Shown here piece after piece: positions 43,372 through 51,364 of a stretch of 64,000 nucleotides of DNA; the first letter of the stretch is position 1; each line of letters opens with the position of its first letter. The position numbers and the translations under genes are program-made. Source of the DNA: JAADHX01 sp964569385 (GTDB lineage: Bacteria > Actinomycetota > Acidimicrobiia > Acidimicrobiales > Poriferisodalaceae); NCBI GenBank assembly GCA_964569385.1, contig CAZMUM010000024.1, forward strand, positions 16,940 to 80,939, read 5' to 3'. The notes beneath the pieces were generated by a model, which saw only the letters and a program-made list of their open reading frames with translations, was not told the DNA's origin and did not search any database.

Positions 43372-43416
43372 TTTACCTTGTAAATATGTCGACCTGTGTC
43401 TGATTTACAAGGTAAA
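43372..43416. repeat. Perfect 14-bp inverted repeat over the AAA/DUF4143 promoter
   Basis: TTTACCTTGTAAAT (43372-43385) and ATTTACAAGGTAAA (43403-43416) are perfect mirror arms around a 17-base spacer. On the minus strand one arm holds TTGTAA and the other TATTTA, spaced as a promoter. It is a probable operator for an unknown dimeric repressor. AT-richness contrasts with the surroundings. Confidence 0.8.
43381..43410 (-). promoter_or_regulatory. Predicted promoter of the AAA/DUF4143 gene
   Basis: Reading the minus strand, TTGTAA (plus 43405-43410) and TATTTA (plus 43381-43386) are 18 bases apart. The predicted start is about 12 bases before GTG 43362. The elements lie within the inverted-repeat arms, which suggests repression by occlusion. 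Confidence 0.5.
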
Positions 43417-43440
43417 AGTTCCACTGCGGAGGCGCTAGGT

Positions 43441-43731
43441 CTATGTGTAGTGCAGAAACAGGCCTTCGATGAGTTCGGTGATGCCGCTGGTATCGGCACC
43501 ACGTACGAACTTCACCGTGATAACGCTGCCATTTACATGCACGTTCTCGACACCATCGCGAGCAAACAACAGCTTTGCTAACTCATCGGCTGGATCGAGT
43601 TCGCTAGTGGCATCATCGCCTGAGGTGTAACTGCGATGGCCCATTCCGCTAAGAGGCCGATTGGTCTCATAACGAATGGTGTCCAACTGCGCAGACGATG
43701 GCTTTTCAACAACTCGAACCGGCTGACCCAT
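43441..43731 (-). CDS. NifU/Nfu N-terminal-domain-like protein
   Basis: 96 residues from ATG 43731 (MGQPVRVVEKPSSAQLDTIRYETNRPLSGMGHRSYTSGDD...). A GTG at 43770 would add 13 residues. The end DPADELAKLLFARDGVENVHVNGSVITVKF resembles the Nfu/NifU N-terminal domain (LAKALFxxxGVxxVxxxxxxITV). No CxxC of the Fe-S scaffold domain is present, so it is a stand-alone N-domain-type protein. The function is unknown. It follows the PPK2 gene by about 45 bases on the same strand. Confidence 0.65.
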   Translation of the reverse strand: MGQPVRVVEKPSSAQLDTIRYETNRPLSGMGHRSYTSGDDATSELDPADELAKLLFARDGVENVHVNGSVITVKFVRGADTSGITELIEGLFLHYT

Positions 43732-43778
43732 AGGCCATAAGGTTACAAGCACGCGCCGCCTGTGTGACACCTGATCGC

Positions 43779-44594
43779 CTAGTCGAGGACAATCTGGTCG
43801 AGCCCATCCTCGGGCGGAGGGAACTGGGGGTCGAGGTCGCGAAGTGTCTCGCTAACAATCTCAGCCACTGCCAGCTTGCGGTACCAACGTTTGTCCGAAG
43901 GAATGATGTACCAAGGTGCTTCTTCGGTAGAAGTTTGTGAGATGGCGTCCTCGTAGGCCTCCATGTAGTCGTCCCACCGGGCCCGCACCGCAATGTCGCC
44001 GGTCTCGAACTTCCAGTTCTTCTCTGGGGTGTCGAGACGTTCCTGAAGTCGCTCTTTTTGCTCGTCCTTGCTGATGTTCAAGAAGAACTTGACGATGGTG
44101 GTTCCCTCGTCGACAAGCATCTGTTCCCAGGCCCGAATATGGCCATAACGCCGTTTCCATTGTTTGTCGGGAACCAGTTCGCTGACGCGAACGACGAGCA
44201 CATCTTCGTAGTGACTGCGATTGAAGATCTGAATTTCGCCCTTGACCGGTGCGTGCTGATGAACCCGCCACAGGTAGTCGTGGGCGAGTTCTTCGCTGCT
44301 CGGTCGACCGAACGCGACCACATGGACGCCATTGGGGTTCGTCTCTTTGAACACGTCGCGAATCGTGCTGTCCTTGCCAGCAGTATCCATTGCTTGGAGC
44401 ACAACGAGCAGCCGTTGTTTACCTTCGGCGTACAGACGGCCCTGAAGCTCGGCAATGTCGTCGCGTATTTCGTCCAGCTTTGCGGTGGCCTCGTCCTTGT
44501 CGCCATCGAACAACGCATCGTCGGTCGTGTCGAGCTTGGAGAGGCTGATTTTGTCGCCCTCTTTGACGCGGTAGATATTGAGTTTCTTGCTCAC
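43779..44594 (-). CDS. ppk2: Polyphosphate kinase 2 family protein
   Basis: 271 residues with the PPK2 Walker-A-like QAMDTAGKDSTIRD (D70, K74), the RPSSEELAHDYLWRVHQHAP lid and FNRSHYEDVLVVRV. Walker-B-type residues and a Lys/Arg-rich KFFLNISKDEQKERL follow. The family transfers phosphate between polyphosphate and nucleotides (ADP to ATP, GDP to GTP or AMP to ADP, depending on class). The single domain of about 270 residues is the short type. Which nucleotide it uses is not decidable here. Confidence 0.9.
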   Translation of the reverse strand: MSKKLNIYRVKEGDKISLSKLDTTDDALFDGDKDEATAKLDEIRDDIAELQGRLYAEGKQRLLVVLQAMDTAGKDSTIRDVFKETNPNGVHVVAFGRPSSEELAHDYLWRVHQHAPVKGEIQIFNRSHYEDVLVVRVSELVPDKQWKRRYGHIRAWEQMLVDEGTTIVKFFLNISKDEQKERLQERLDTPEKNWKFETGDIAVRARWDDYMEAYEDAISQTSTEEAPWYIIPSDKRWYRKLAVAEIVSETLRDLDPQFPPPEDGLDQIVLD

Positions 44595-44648
44595 TTGGCC
44601 TCCAGAAGGTTTCCCATGTTCGGCCCCATCCGGACAGGGCCGCTTGGT

Positions 44649-45320
44649 TCAGAATAGTTGCGGTTGCCGCGTTAGTTCTCTGTCGTAACGTTCGGCACTA
44701 AACGGCAACGAGTCCATGAAGACCCAACTTCGCCGGTGAACCGTTGTTGGTCCGAACCCCGACAATGCCGCTACATGGTCTGGAGCCGGATAGCCGACGT
44801 TCGATTCGAAGCCGTAGGCAGGAAAGTGTTCGGCCTCAGCCATCATGATGCGGTCGCGAGTCACCTTGGCGATGATCGAAGCGGCGGCGATCGACAGCGA
44901 TATCGAGTCGCCTCTCACGATGCAGGTGGTGTTGTGGTTGCCAATGAAATCCCACGGTCCGTCTACGAGGATGTGATCAACGCCGATGCCGAGACCGTCG
45001 ATTGCTCGCTGGGCGGCTAATCGCTGTGCCGCGGACATGCCCAGTCGATCGCATTCGTGGTGTGTGGCATGGCCCACAGCCCACGCATCGGCCCACTCAA
45101 TGATTCGCCCGTACATCACCTCGCGCTGAGCGCGGGTCAGCTGTTTGGAATCGCGCACCTTGTTGATGCGCCGGTTGGTTGGCAACACCACGGCCGCCAG
45201 CGTCAGCGGCCCGGCCCACGCACCACGGCCGACTTCGTCGATTCCTACAACTACCTCGTCACGTTCCCAGTGCTCGCGTTCGAGACGAAGAGTTGGCGGT
45301 CGTTGTTTGGTCGCCGGCAT
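44649..45320 (-). CDS. rnhB: Ribonuclease HII
   Basis: 223 residues. It has the RNase HII N-terminal motif VGIDEVGRGAWAGPLTLAAVVL (D28, E29), DSKQLTRAQREVM with the later Asp at ILVDGP, and a final catalytic Asp in SIIAKVTRDRIM. The GRG triad is intact. The enzyme cuts the RNA side of RNA-DNA junctions and removes single ribonucleotides. It ends VHRRSWVFMDSLPFSAERYDRELTRQPQLF. It is transcribed in the same direction as ppk2, 54 bases away. Confidence 0.94.
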   Translation of the reverse strand: MPATKQRPPTLRLEREHWERDEVVVGIDEVGRGAWAGPLTLAAVVLPTNRRINKVRDSKQLTRAQREVMYGRIIEWADAWAVGHATHHECDRLGMSAAQRLAAQRAIDGLGIGVDHILVDGPWDFIGNHNTTCIVRGDSISLSIAAASIIAKVTRDRIMMAEAEHFPAYGFESNVGYPAPDHVAALSGFGPTTVHRRSWVFMDSLPFSAERYDRELTRQPQLF

Positions 45321-45349
45321 GTGCCGCGACCCTAGCTGTCAGACGAACG

Positions 45350-46555
45350 TCAGAAGGCGACGTCGGTGCCAACAGTGCAAAGACCGTAGCGGTCGCCAGA
45401 CGATGCCCCTGGGCACTTGACGGTGTTCATCGTGAGCCCGTCGGCAATGACGTCGTCGATCGTGGCGTCGGTTAGGTCGTCAAAAGTCATGACGACGTTT
45501 GTCATGTTCGCACCGACAATCTGGGCTCCGACATAGGAGTTACGCTCGCTGACGAAACCCGTCAGGTCGGCGCCGTCGAGCGTGGCAACGGTGAAATCGC
45601 TATCGATCGAGAACGAGTCAACTAGGAGGGCAAACGACAGATCGGCACCAACGAACCCAGCGTTGTATAGCCCCACGGCTGAAAGGTCAGCTTGGGTGAG
45701 CAATGCTCCAGAGAAGTCGATTCCCGATGGCAGGATGCCGTACTCGCTCAAGCTCGCTCCACTGAGGTCGGCACGGCGAAAGTCCACAGCCTCGATAGCG
45801 GCCTTCGACAGGTCGAAGCCTGCCATCTGGCTTCCGTAGAAGCTACCCCGGAGAGTAACCCTGCTCCAGTTGAGCGACGAAGTGCATTCATCGGCGATCG
45901 TTACGCCAGAGAGGTCCATTCCCGCGGAGCCGTACAAGACGTTGCAGCCGAGACGAGCGCCGGTGAGATCTGTGAGAGCCATACCGACTGGAAGGTCAGT
46001 AAAGTTCGATCCCGACAGATCGGCAGCAGCGAAACTCGACCCCCGCAGATCGCTGCGGGTCAGGTCGGTATCCTGGAACACGGCGCGGGTGAAATCGGCA
46101 CCCAGAGCAGTGATGTCGAGCGTTGCACCGGTGAAGTCGGCACCGGTGAGAATTGCGCCGCTAAGGTCGACACCTCTAAGAGTGGCGTTCACGAAGCTGG
46201 CCCCTGTTAGGTCGGCACAGCGCAGATCGGGGCCGGTGAACACCCGGTTGGAGAAGTCGGCATTGGGTTGGACCCTTGCATCGGCCGTCGAGCATTCGAT
46301 AGCCAACGCTTCAAGTTCGGTCGTTGTGTCGACGATGAGGGTTTCCCACAGCTCGTCGACGCCGGCTAACGAAGCGTCAAGAGCCTCCAGTTCCTCACTG
46401 GGGTCCATGCCACTGCCGTCATCGACGGAAGTCTCCATCGGGTCCTGCACAGTCAGCTCAATATCGGCCGCGCCTGATGGTGATGTGCCGCCAGCACAGG
46501 CAGCGATGAACAGCGAGCTGCCCAGAATTAGAATTGAATAGCGCCGGTTGTTCAC
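45350..46555 (-). CDS. Pentapeptide-repeat lipoprotein
   Basis: 401 residues from GTG 46555; the open frame begins at 46636, but the signal peptide starts here. The lipobox is FIAAC after RRYSILILGSSL. An acidic region (about 28-80) is followed by a long A(D/N)LxG pentapeptide right-handed beta-helix such as LRCADLTGASFVNATLRGVDLSGAILTGADFTGATL. Breaks contain Cys pairs (CN, ECTSS). The C-terminus is MNTVKCPGASSGDRYGLC. Surface-exposed pentapeptide helices can mimic DNA or act as scaffolds; here the function is unknown. Confidence 0.8.
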   Translation of the reverse strand: MNNRRYSILILGSSLFIAACAGGTSPSGAADIELTVQDPMETSVDDGSGMDPSEELEALDASLAGVDELWETLIVDTTTELEALAIECSTADARVQPNADFSNRVFTGPDLRCADLTGASFVNATLRGVDLSGAILTGADFTGATLDITALGADFTRAVFQDTDLTRSDLRGSSFAAADLSGSNFTDLPVGMALTDLTGARLGCNVLYGSAGMDLSGVTIADECTSSLNWSRVTLRGSFYGSQMAGFDLSKAAIEAVDFRRADLSGASLSEYGILPSGIDFSGALLTQADLSAVGLYNAGFVGADLSFALLVDSFSIDSDFTVATLDGADLTGFVSERNSYVGAQIVGANMTNVVMTFDDLTDATIDDVIADGLTMNTVKCPGASSGDRYGLCTVGTDVAF

Positions 46556-46745
46556 GTCGGTATCCGTCCTCGTTCGACACCATTCCGATCGGACAAACCG
46601 ACGACACACTGAGGGTTTCGGGCGCAAAGGTCGCACTCGTTAGGAGCGCTACTGGTGTCAACTAGCCGGTCAGAATCAGGACGCCGCCAGGGCGAGCTAC
46701 TGTGATGCAAGGCGCGGGGCAAATTCGCGGACGCCGGGAGCGCCT

Positions 46746-47159
46746 ATGTTGCCAAAACAGGTACGAAGACGATTGTTCAGACTGCCGGGCCTGACCGATC
46801 TCGGCGTGCGCGATAAACGCCTGCTCACCCGCTCGTGTACGCCGTTGACCTACTGGCCGGGCGCCGTATTGGTCGACAGCACGGTAGCCGACCTGCGGGT
46901 GCGGATCGTGCTCGATGGGATCGTCGAACTGCGCCGCGACGACGAACGCCTCGGCCAAGTAGGCAAGGGCACGATGCTGGGGCTAGCCAGAACCGACACC
47001 AACAACGACGTCGACGCTGTGGCGCTTAGCCAGGTCCGCACGGTGCTAGTAGCTACGCCTGTGCTTCAGGTGATTGCCCAACGAAGTGGGTCCTTGGCGT
47101 ACTGGCTCGAACGCGACCGCGAGTTGGCTCAGCGAATTGCGGCGAGGCGCGAGGCCTAA
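46746..47159 (+). CDS. Cyclic-nucleotide-binding-fold (CRP-like) small protein
   Basis: 137 residues. Visible is YWPGAVLVDSTVADLRVRIVLDGIVELRRDDERLGQVGKGTMLGLA, which fits the strand arrangement and PGA/G(x)G turns of the cNMP-binding beta barrel. No helix-turn-helix follows, and the residues that bind the phosphate (RTA) are not obvious. It may bind a ligand weakly or not at all. It is divergent from the pentapeptide lipoprotein and its TAA overlaps the convergent gene by four bases. Confidence 0.6.
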   Translation: MLPKQVRRRLFRLPGLTDLGVRDKRLLTRSCTPLTYWPGAVLVDSTVADLRVRIVLDGIVELRRDDERLGQVGKGTMLGLARTDTNNDVDAVALSQVRTVLVATPVLQVIAQRSGSLAYWLERDRELAQRIAARREA

Positions 47160-49174
47160 CTAAAGCCGCCATCTGTCTGGTCAGGCCCCGCGAGCAGCAC
47201 CTCACCAACCAAGTCTGTCGTCGACCAGTTGGCATCGAGCCCTGGGCACCGCATCGTTGTCAGCTGGTTTGGGTCGCGATTTTGGTGCGGCGTGAGGTCC
47301 CACAAGAGTGCTGGGCGTTTGCCATGCCACCTAACTGCGTAGGACAAAACTCCAAACCGGGTCGGAGCGTCATGCACTTCGAAGTTCTGGCCGAGCCAGT
47401 GCTGCGGCAACACGGGAAGCAGCGACAGAATGGCGCTGTCGTGATTCTCGATGACCATGAGACTCCTAAACAGACCTACGACAGCCGCTACCGAGGATCC
47501 ATGGTGGCCGTCGCCATGAGTGCCGCCGGCTCCTTTGGGGTGGATCAGCGCTGGCCACGCACCGGTGGTGGTGGCCGCGTCGACCAACCAAGCCAAGCGC
47601 TCAAGCCCGGCCGTGGAGCCAACGGCAAGTTCGTGAGCGCCAAGCACCGCAGTCGTTGCAACGTCGTACCCGAGCGGAACTGTTGATCGATGCACGGCTG
47701 CCCCGTCGGTTCGCTGAAGGTAGGCGAGCGCTGCGCTAAGCGTCGGGTTTTGTACGCCGACCGGGGTAGCCCGCACACAGCTAGCGGCAGCTTCATAGTC
47801 GTCGATCGCTTCGATTGGCGGATTGGCAGCGACGTTCGCTCGGGCATCGGACCCAGCCCGATTCTCGCCCACAGCCTCAAGCAAGAGTGAAGCCGCCCCA
47901 ATTCCAACTGCCGCTAGGTAGTCCAAGTGAGCTTCAGATCGAGCGTCACTGGCCCTAGCCAGATGCCGGGTCGCACCAATGATCGCCTCGGTAAGAGCTT
48001 CCGTTGTGGCGTCGATTCCGCTGAGTTCGTGGTGCAGTCGTATTGCGTCGATGGCGGCGGCGGTGTCGCTCAAGCTGCCGATAGCTCCATTTCGGTCGAT
48101 GGACTCGGCAATCCCGAGCAGGACCTCTGCTGATTCTCGGTGCCAAGCCAACTGATCGTGGGCCGCGGCGATGAGGCGGCCGGTGGTCCAGTCGGCACCA
48201 GCGCTTGATTCGGCTGAGGATCCGATTGGATCGGCCGTAAAGGTGTCGCCGATGCGGAACAGACGAAGCGAACGTCTCGCCTGTTCATAAACATTGCGCC
48301 ATCGGCCTGGGGGAAGAACCAACCGAGCGCCATTCGCGGTCTGGGCCTGCCAACCCGATACGACCCGATCGAGCGCTGGCGCCATTTGGGGGCTACTGAG
48401 GTCGGGAGACGGTAGTCGGTGTTTGCCGCGCAGGTGCAGAGGGGCAACTAGGCGGACCGTGGTGGAATGGACCAACGGAAGGCTGACCACGGCATGGGCC
48501 ATCCCAAGGTCACAAGTGACAGGCAGAGGGGCGACCGCGGCGTCTGGTTCGTCGTCAGCAGTGATGGTTGTGGCCAGATCGACTGCGGCAGTTCCACCAG
48601 CCAACAGTCCGGGCTCTCTCGGGAAGCCAACGATGCGTTTGCCATCGGCGACCAGCCAGGTGCCATCGAACTCCACTCGGTCGACTCTTGTTGCGCCAAC
48701 TAGATCGACGGGCCTGACCGCTATGGCCAGTGCAACAGCCGCGTCGGTGTTGTTCTGAAACTCGATGACGAGTTGACCGTCGCCTCCTGCGATAGCACCG
48801 ACCGTCTGAATCACCTCGCCACCGCCCACACGGAGGCGGGTCTCGATCACCGGCACGCCTTCGACGCATGTTTGGCGAACGGCTCCGGCCCGCGCCGGCT
48901 GGTGCCATTGATCGTTGGCTCTGACCCACCAGTCGATTCCGCACCCGGCGCCCGTGGTCAGGAAACCGCGAGGGTCGACGGCGCCTCGCCCAACGGATCC
49001 GAGCGCTCCGAGGAGCGTCCATGTTCGTTCTGTTGTGTTCGACCGCAAGGGCCCTATCGGGTCATACGCCGGTGACTCGGGGCTAGTACGCCGGTCCCAC
49101 CAATAAGGCAAGAGCCACTGGCGCTCGGCCATCGAGGGGCCCGATTGGGATTCGGTGCGTCGACGCCAGATCAC
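47156..49174 (-). CDS. Six-hairpin glycosidase-like protein
   Basis: 672 residues from GTG 49174; an ATG at 49132 would shorten it by 14. An N-terminal all-beta supersandwich (PLRSNTTERTWTLLGALGS...) precedes an alpha/alpha barrel-like part. This ends in LLPVLPQHWLGQNFEVHDAPTRFGVLSYAVRWHGKRPALLWDL, a tail seen in several actinobacterial six-hairpin glycosidase proteins. I do not see clear catalytic acids, and the substrate is unknown. No signal peptide is visible, so it is probably cytoplasmic. The stop overlaps the convergent cNMP-fold gene. Confidence 0.6.
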   Translation of the reverse strand: MIWRRRTESQSGPSMAERQWLLPYWWDRRTSPESPAYDPIGPLRSNTTERTWTLLGALGSVGRGAVDPRGFLTTGAGCGIDWWVRANDQWHQPARAGAVRQTCVEGVPVIETRLRVGGGEVIQTVGAIAGGDGQLVIEFQNNTDAAVALAIAVRPVDLVGATRVDRVEFDGTWLVADGKRIVGFPREPGLLAGGTAAVDLATTITADDEPDAAVAPLPVTCDLGMAHAVVSLPLVHSTTVRLVAPLHLRGKHRLPSPDLSSPQMAPALDRVVSGWQAQTANGARLVLPPGRWRNVYEQARRSLRLFRIGDTFTADPIGSSAESSAGADWTTGRLIAAAHDQLAWHRESAEVLLGIAESIDRNGAIGSLSDTAAAIDAIRLHHELSGIDATTEALTEAIIGATRHLARASDARSEAHLDYLAAVGIGAASLLLEAVGENRAGSDARANVAANPPIEAIDDYEAAASCVRATPVGVQNPTLSAALAYLQRTDGAAVHRSTVPLGYDVATTAVLGAHELAVGSTAGLERLAWLVDAATTTGAWPALIHPKGAGGTHGDGHHGSSVAAVVGLFRSLMVIENHDSAILSLLPVLPQHWLGQNFEVHDAPTRFGVLSYAVRWHGKRPALLWDLTPHQNRDPNQLTTMRCPGLDANWSTTDLVGEVLLAGPDQTDGGFS

Positions 49175-49275
49175 GAGGGGTGCAGGCTAGTGCCTCGGTT
49201 ACGTAGTTGACGTTGAGCGCGCGGTAGGTCGCGCCATACACTTCTCGATCTCATGGACTGTGCATTGGATATCCG

Positions 49276-49977
49276 ATGAGCACCAACGTCGCGGTGCTTA
49301 TTCCGGCCAAGTCGTTTACGTCGGCCAAACTGCGTTTGTCGAGCGTGCTCGACAACGACGGCCGTAGCCAGCTGGCCAGAGCACTGCTAACACGCACGTC
49401 CGCCGCTGCGGCCGATCTCGGCGACGTTTTTGTGGTCAGCGACAGTCAAGCCGTTCTCGACTTCTCGACCGAGCTTGGATTGCACATCATTCGATGTAGC
49501 GGTCCCGGTCTGAATCTCGCTGTCGACGAAGGGGTAATCGCTCTAGCCCGAATTGGCGTTGAGCGCGTTGTCGTAATGCACAGCGACCTCCCGCTCATCG
49601 GCGATGTCTCCAGCCTCGAGACCGATCACGGTGTGCTGATAGTCCCCGACCGGCGAGGTCAAGGCACAAACATCCTCTCGATTCCAACCAACGCGAACAT
49701 TCACTGGTCCTATGGCGACGGCAGCTTGCATCGGCACCGAGCGGCTGTACTTCGACTCGGCCTTGGTCTGTGCCTGGTCAGGTCGGCAAGTCTCGGGTTC
49801 GACCTCGACACTCCCCAAGACGTGGCCGACTTGCTGGATCTCTGTGCGATGCGAGACCACCGCTCCAACCGGTCTGGTGCCGACCGGTGTGGGGCCGGCG
49901 CGATCGCTCATCCGCTTTGCCACATCCTCAAGGCGCATTCGGTCCACACCACAACCACACCAGCTGAGGTCGCATGA
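49276..49977 (+). CDS. cofC: 2-phospho-L-lactate/phosphoenolpyruvate guanylyltransferase
   Basis: 233 residues. CofC/FbiD signature: LIPAKSFTSAKLRLSSVLDNDGRSQLARALL, VFVVSDSQAVLDF, GPGLNLAVDEGV, VMHSDLPLIG, VLIVPDRRGQGTNILSI and SLGFDLDTPQDVADLL. The enzyme makes the activated lactyl or phosphoenolpyruvyl-guanosine diphosphate used to build coenzyme F420. This fits the three LLM-type oxidoreductases in this window. A Cys-, Arg-rich C-terminal tail beyond DLLDLC seems non-conserved. The stop overlaps the next ATG (ATGA). Confidence 0.88.
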   Translation: MSTNVAVLIPAKSFTSAKLRLSSVLDNDGRSQLARALLTRTSAAAADLGDVFVVSDSQAVLDFSTELGLHIIRCSGPGLNLAVDEGVIALARIGVERVVVMHSDLPLIGDVSSLETDHGVLIVPDRRGQGTNILSIPTNANIHWSYGDGSLHRHRAAVLRLGLGLCLVRSASLGFDLDTPQDVADLLDLCAMRDHRSNRSGADRCGAGAIAHPLCHILKAHSVHTTTTPAEVA

Positions 49978-50699
49978 ACGTTGATCTTCCTGTTCCCGAT
50001 GTAGCAATGGCGATAGTTGCTCATCCAGACGACGCCGAATTTCAATGCGGAGCCACGTTGGCCAAGTGGGCATCGCAGGGCTGCGTCGTACACCACTTGG
50101 TTTGCACCGACGGGTCTAAGGGCACCTGGGACCCAGCGGTAGATCAGGCCGAGTTGGTTGTGACTCGCCAACACGAACAGCACCGCGCCGCCCAGGCGCT
50201 GGGAGCTTCTGGCGAGGTCGTGTTCCTGGGCTGGCCCGACGGCGAACTCGACAGCGGTCTTCGGCAACGTTCCCAAGTTGCCTATTGGATTCGCAAGCTC
50301 AAACCCAACGTCGTGCTTGGCCACGATCCATGGAAGCGTTATCGGCTCCATCCCGATCATCGCAACGCCGGCTACTTGGCCTGCGATGGCGTTGTGGCCG
50401 CGCGTGACCCGTTCTTCTTTACCGAACACGACATCGCCCATCACCGACCCGATGCACTGCTGTTGTTCGAGGCCGATGAGCCAGACCACGCCGAGAGTGT
50501 CGAGGGATTCGCCGGGGCAAAGGCCGCGGCGCTGCTTGCCCATGAGTCACAGTTCGAGACAACCCACGACATCGCCGACGTAGCCGATGTCGAACAACGC
50601 GATCGGTTCGCTGAGTGGGTCGAGTACAACCTGACCGAAGGCGGTGCCAAAGCTGGCGTAGCCCAAGCCGAACTTTTCAAGCTCATTGCTGATCTCTAG
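49974..50699 (+). CDS. PIG-L/LmbE-family deacetylase
   Basis: 241 residues with the zinc motif IVAHPDDAEFQCG (H17, D20, E22), the later LHPDHRNAGY and FLGWPDGEL. The family removes acetyl groups from GlcNAc-type substrates. It is distinct from the Mca at 20575 and is translationally coupled to cofC. A role in mycothiol or a glycolipid pathway is possible, but is not shown by the sequence. The 33-bp tandem repeat begins just after the stop. Confidence 0.85.
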   Translation: MNVDLPVPDVAMAIVAHPDDAEFQCGATLAKWASQGCVVHHLVCTDGSKGTWDPAVDQAELVVTRQHEQHRAAQALGASGEVVFLGWPDGELDSGLRQRSQVAYWIRKLKPNVVLGHDPWKRYRLHPDHRNAGYLACDGVVAARDPFFFTEHDIAHHRPDALLLFEADEPDHAESVEGFAGAKAAALLAHESQFETTHDIADVADVEQRDRFAEWVEYNLTEGGAKAGVAQAELFKLIADL

Positions 50700-50707
50700 G
50701 CGAAGCC

Positions 50708-50806
50708 AGCGAAGCGGCAGGGACGCGGAGCCATCAGAACAGCGAAGCGGCAGGGACGCGGAGCCATCAGAACAGCGAAGCGGCAGGGACGCGGAGCCAT
50801 CAGAAC
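50708..50806. repeat. Three tandem copies of a 33-bp unit
   Basis: The same 33 bases, beginning AGCGAAGCGGCAGGGACGCG, occur at 50708-50740, 50741-50773 and 50774-50806 with no visible difference. 33 is a multiple of three, so the frame reads SGRDAEPSEQR three times. It lies between the LmbE stop and the HU terminator. I see no promoter or start that would make it a gene. Confidence 0.9.
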
Positions 50807-50819
50807 AGCGGCTGAAAAC

Positions 50820-50857
50820 GCAACGAGGACAGGACCATGTGGCCCTGCCCTCGTTGC
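50820..50857 (-). terminator. Intrinsic terminator of the HU gene
   Basis: GCAACGAGGACAGG (50820-50833) pairs with CCTGCCCTCGTTGC (50844-50857) over 14 positions with one mismatch and a ten-base loop. On the minus strand it is followed by GTTTTC, so it terminates HU about 15 bases past its stop. It also sits behind the plus-strand cofC-lmbE pair. Confidence 0.8.
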
Positions 50858-50872
50858 TTGAACCAAACAGCG

Positions 50873-51154
50873 TTAGCCGTTAAGTGCGTCCTTGGTTGCT
50901 TTGGCAGCACTGAACTTCATGACGCGTGAAGCCTTGATTGCGACTGGCTCCCCGGTCTGTGGGTTGCGACCAGTGCGAGCAGCACGATCGGAGTGCGAGA
51001 AGGCGCCGAAGCCGGGCCAGCTCACCTTGTCCGCATTCTTCACTGCACTAGTCACAACCGATGCAAACGCGTCGATGACGCTCTCGGCATCAGCCTTCGA
51101 GACGCCTGCGGCGTCGGCTACTGCGCTAATGGTGTCTGACTTGGACATTGCCAC
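50873..51154 (-). CDS. hup: HU-family DNA-binding protein
   Basis: 93 residues from GTG 51154, with a GGGAGG seven or eight bases upstream. HU fold: MSKSDTISAVADAAGVSKADAESVIDAFASVVTSAVKNADKVSWPGFGAFSHSDRAARTGRNPQTGEPVAIKASRVMKFSAAKATKDALNG. The GxNPQTGEPV loop and the intercalating-arm Pro match the family. It bends and compacts DNA non-specifically. It lacks the long Lys/Ala C-terminal tail of many actinobacterial HU/Lsr2-associated HupB proteins. Confidence 0.95.
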   Translation of the reverse strand: MAMSKSDTISAVADAAGVSKADAESVIDAFASVVTSAVKNADKVSWPGFGAFSHSDRAARTGRNPQTGEPVAIKASRVMKFSAAKATKDALNG

Positions 51155-51327
51155 GGCAATACCTCCCTGAGTGGTTGGGTCATGGTTCGACCCAGAGCGG
51201 CGCCATCTGAGTGCTCCTGGCGTTGCAGGTCAAGCATCTAAGGGTTTCCTGTGACCGTCAACCGCTCTCAGTGGTCGGTGTCGGGACTACAACCCTCCTC
51301 GTCCGGGGGTCGCAACACCTCAACAAC

Positions 51328-51357
51328 TTGATACTACTTGTATCTAACCTGTATCAT
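51328..51357 (+). promoter_or_regulatory. Predicted leaderless promoter with GATAC/GTATC palindrome for the TauE/SafE gene
   Basis: TTGATA (51328-51333) and TATCAT (51352-51357) are 18 bases apart, giving a start at about 51364, so GTG 51365 is effectively leaderless. GATAC-N5-GTATC (51330-51344) lies between the two elements and a second GTATC (51351-51355) lies over the -10. The layout suggests repression by a small HTH regulator. The partner is not in the window. Confidence 0.6.
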
Positions 51358-51364
51358 CTCGTAG

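Noticed and set aside
50708..50806. Possible CRISPR array from repeated 33-bp units
   Set aside because: Copies are directly adjacent with no spacers, there are only three, and no cas gene is nearby. This is a tandem repeat.
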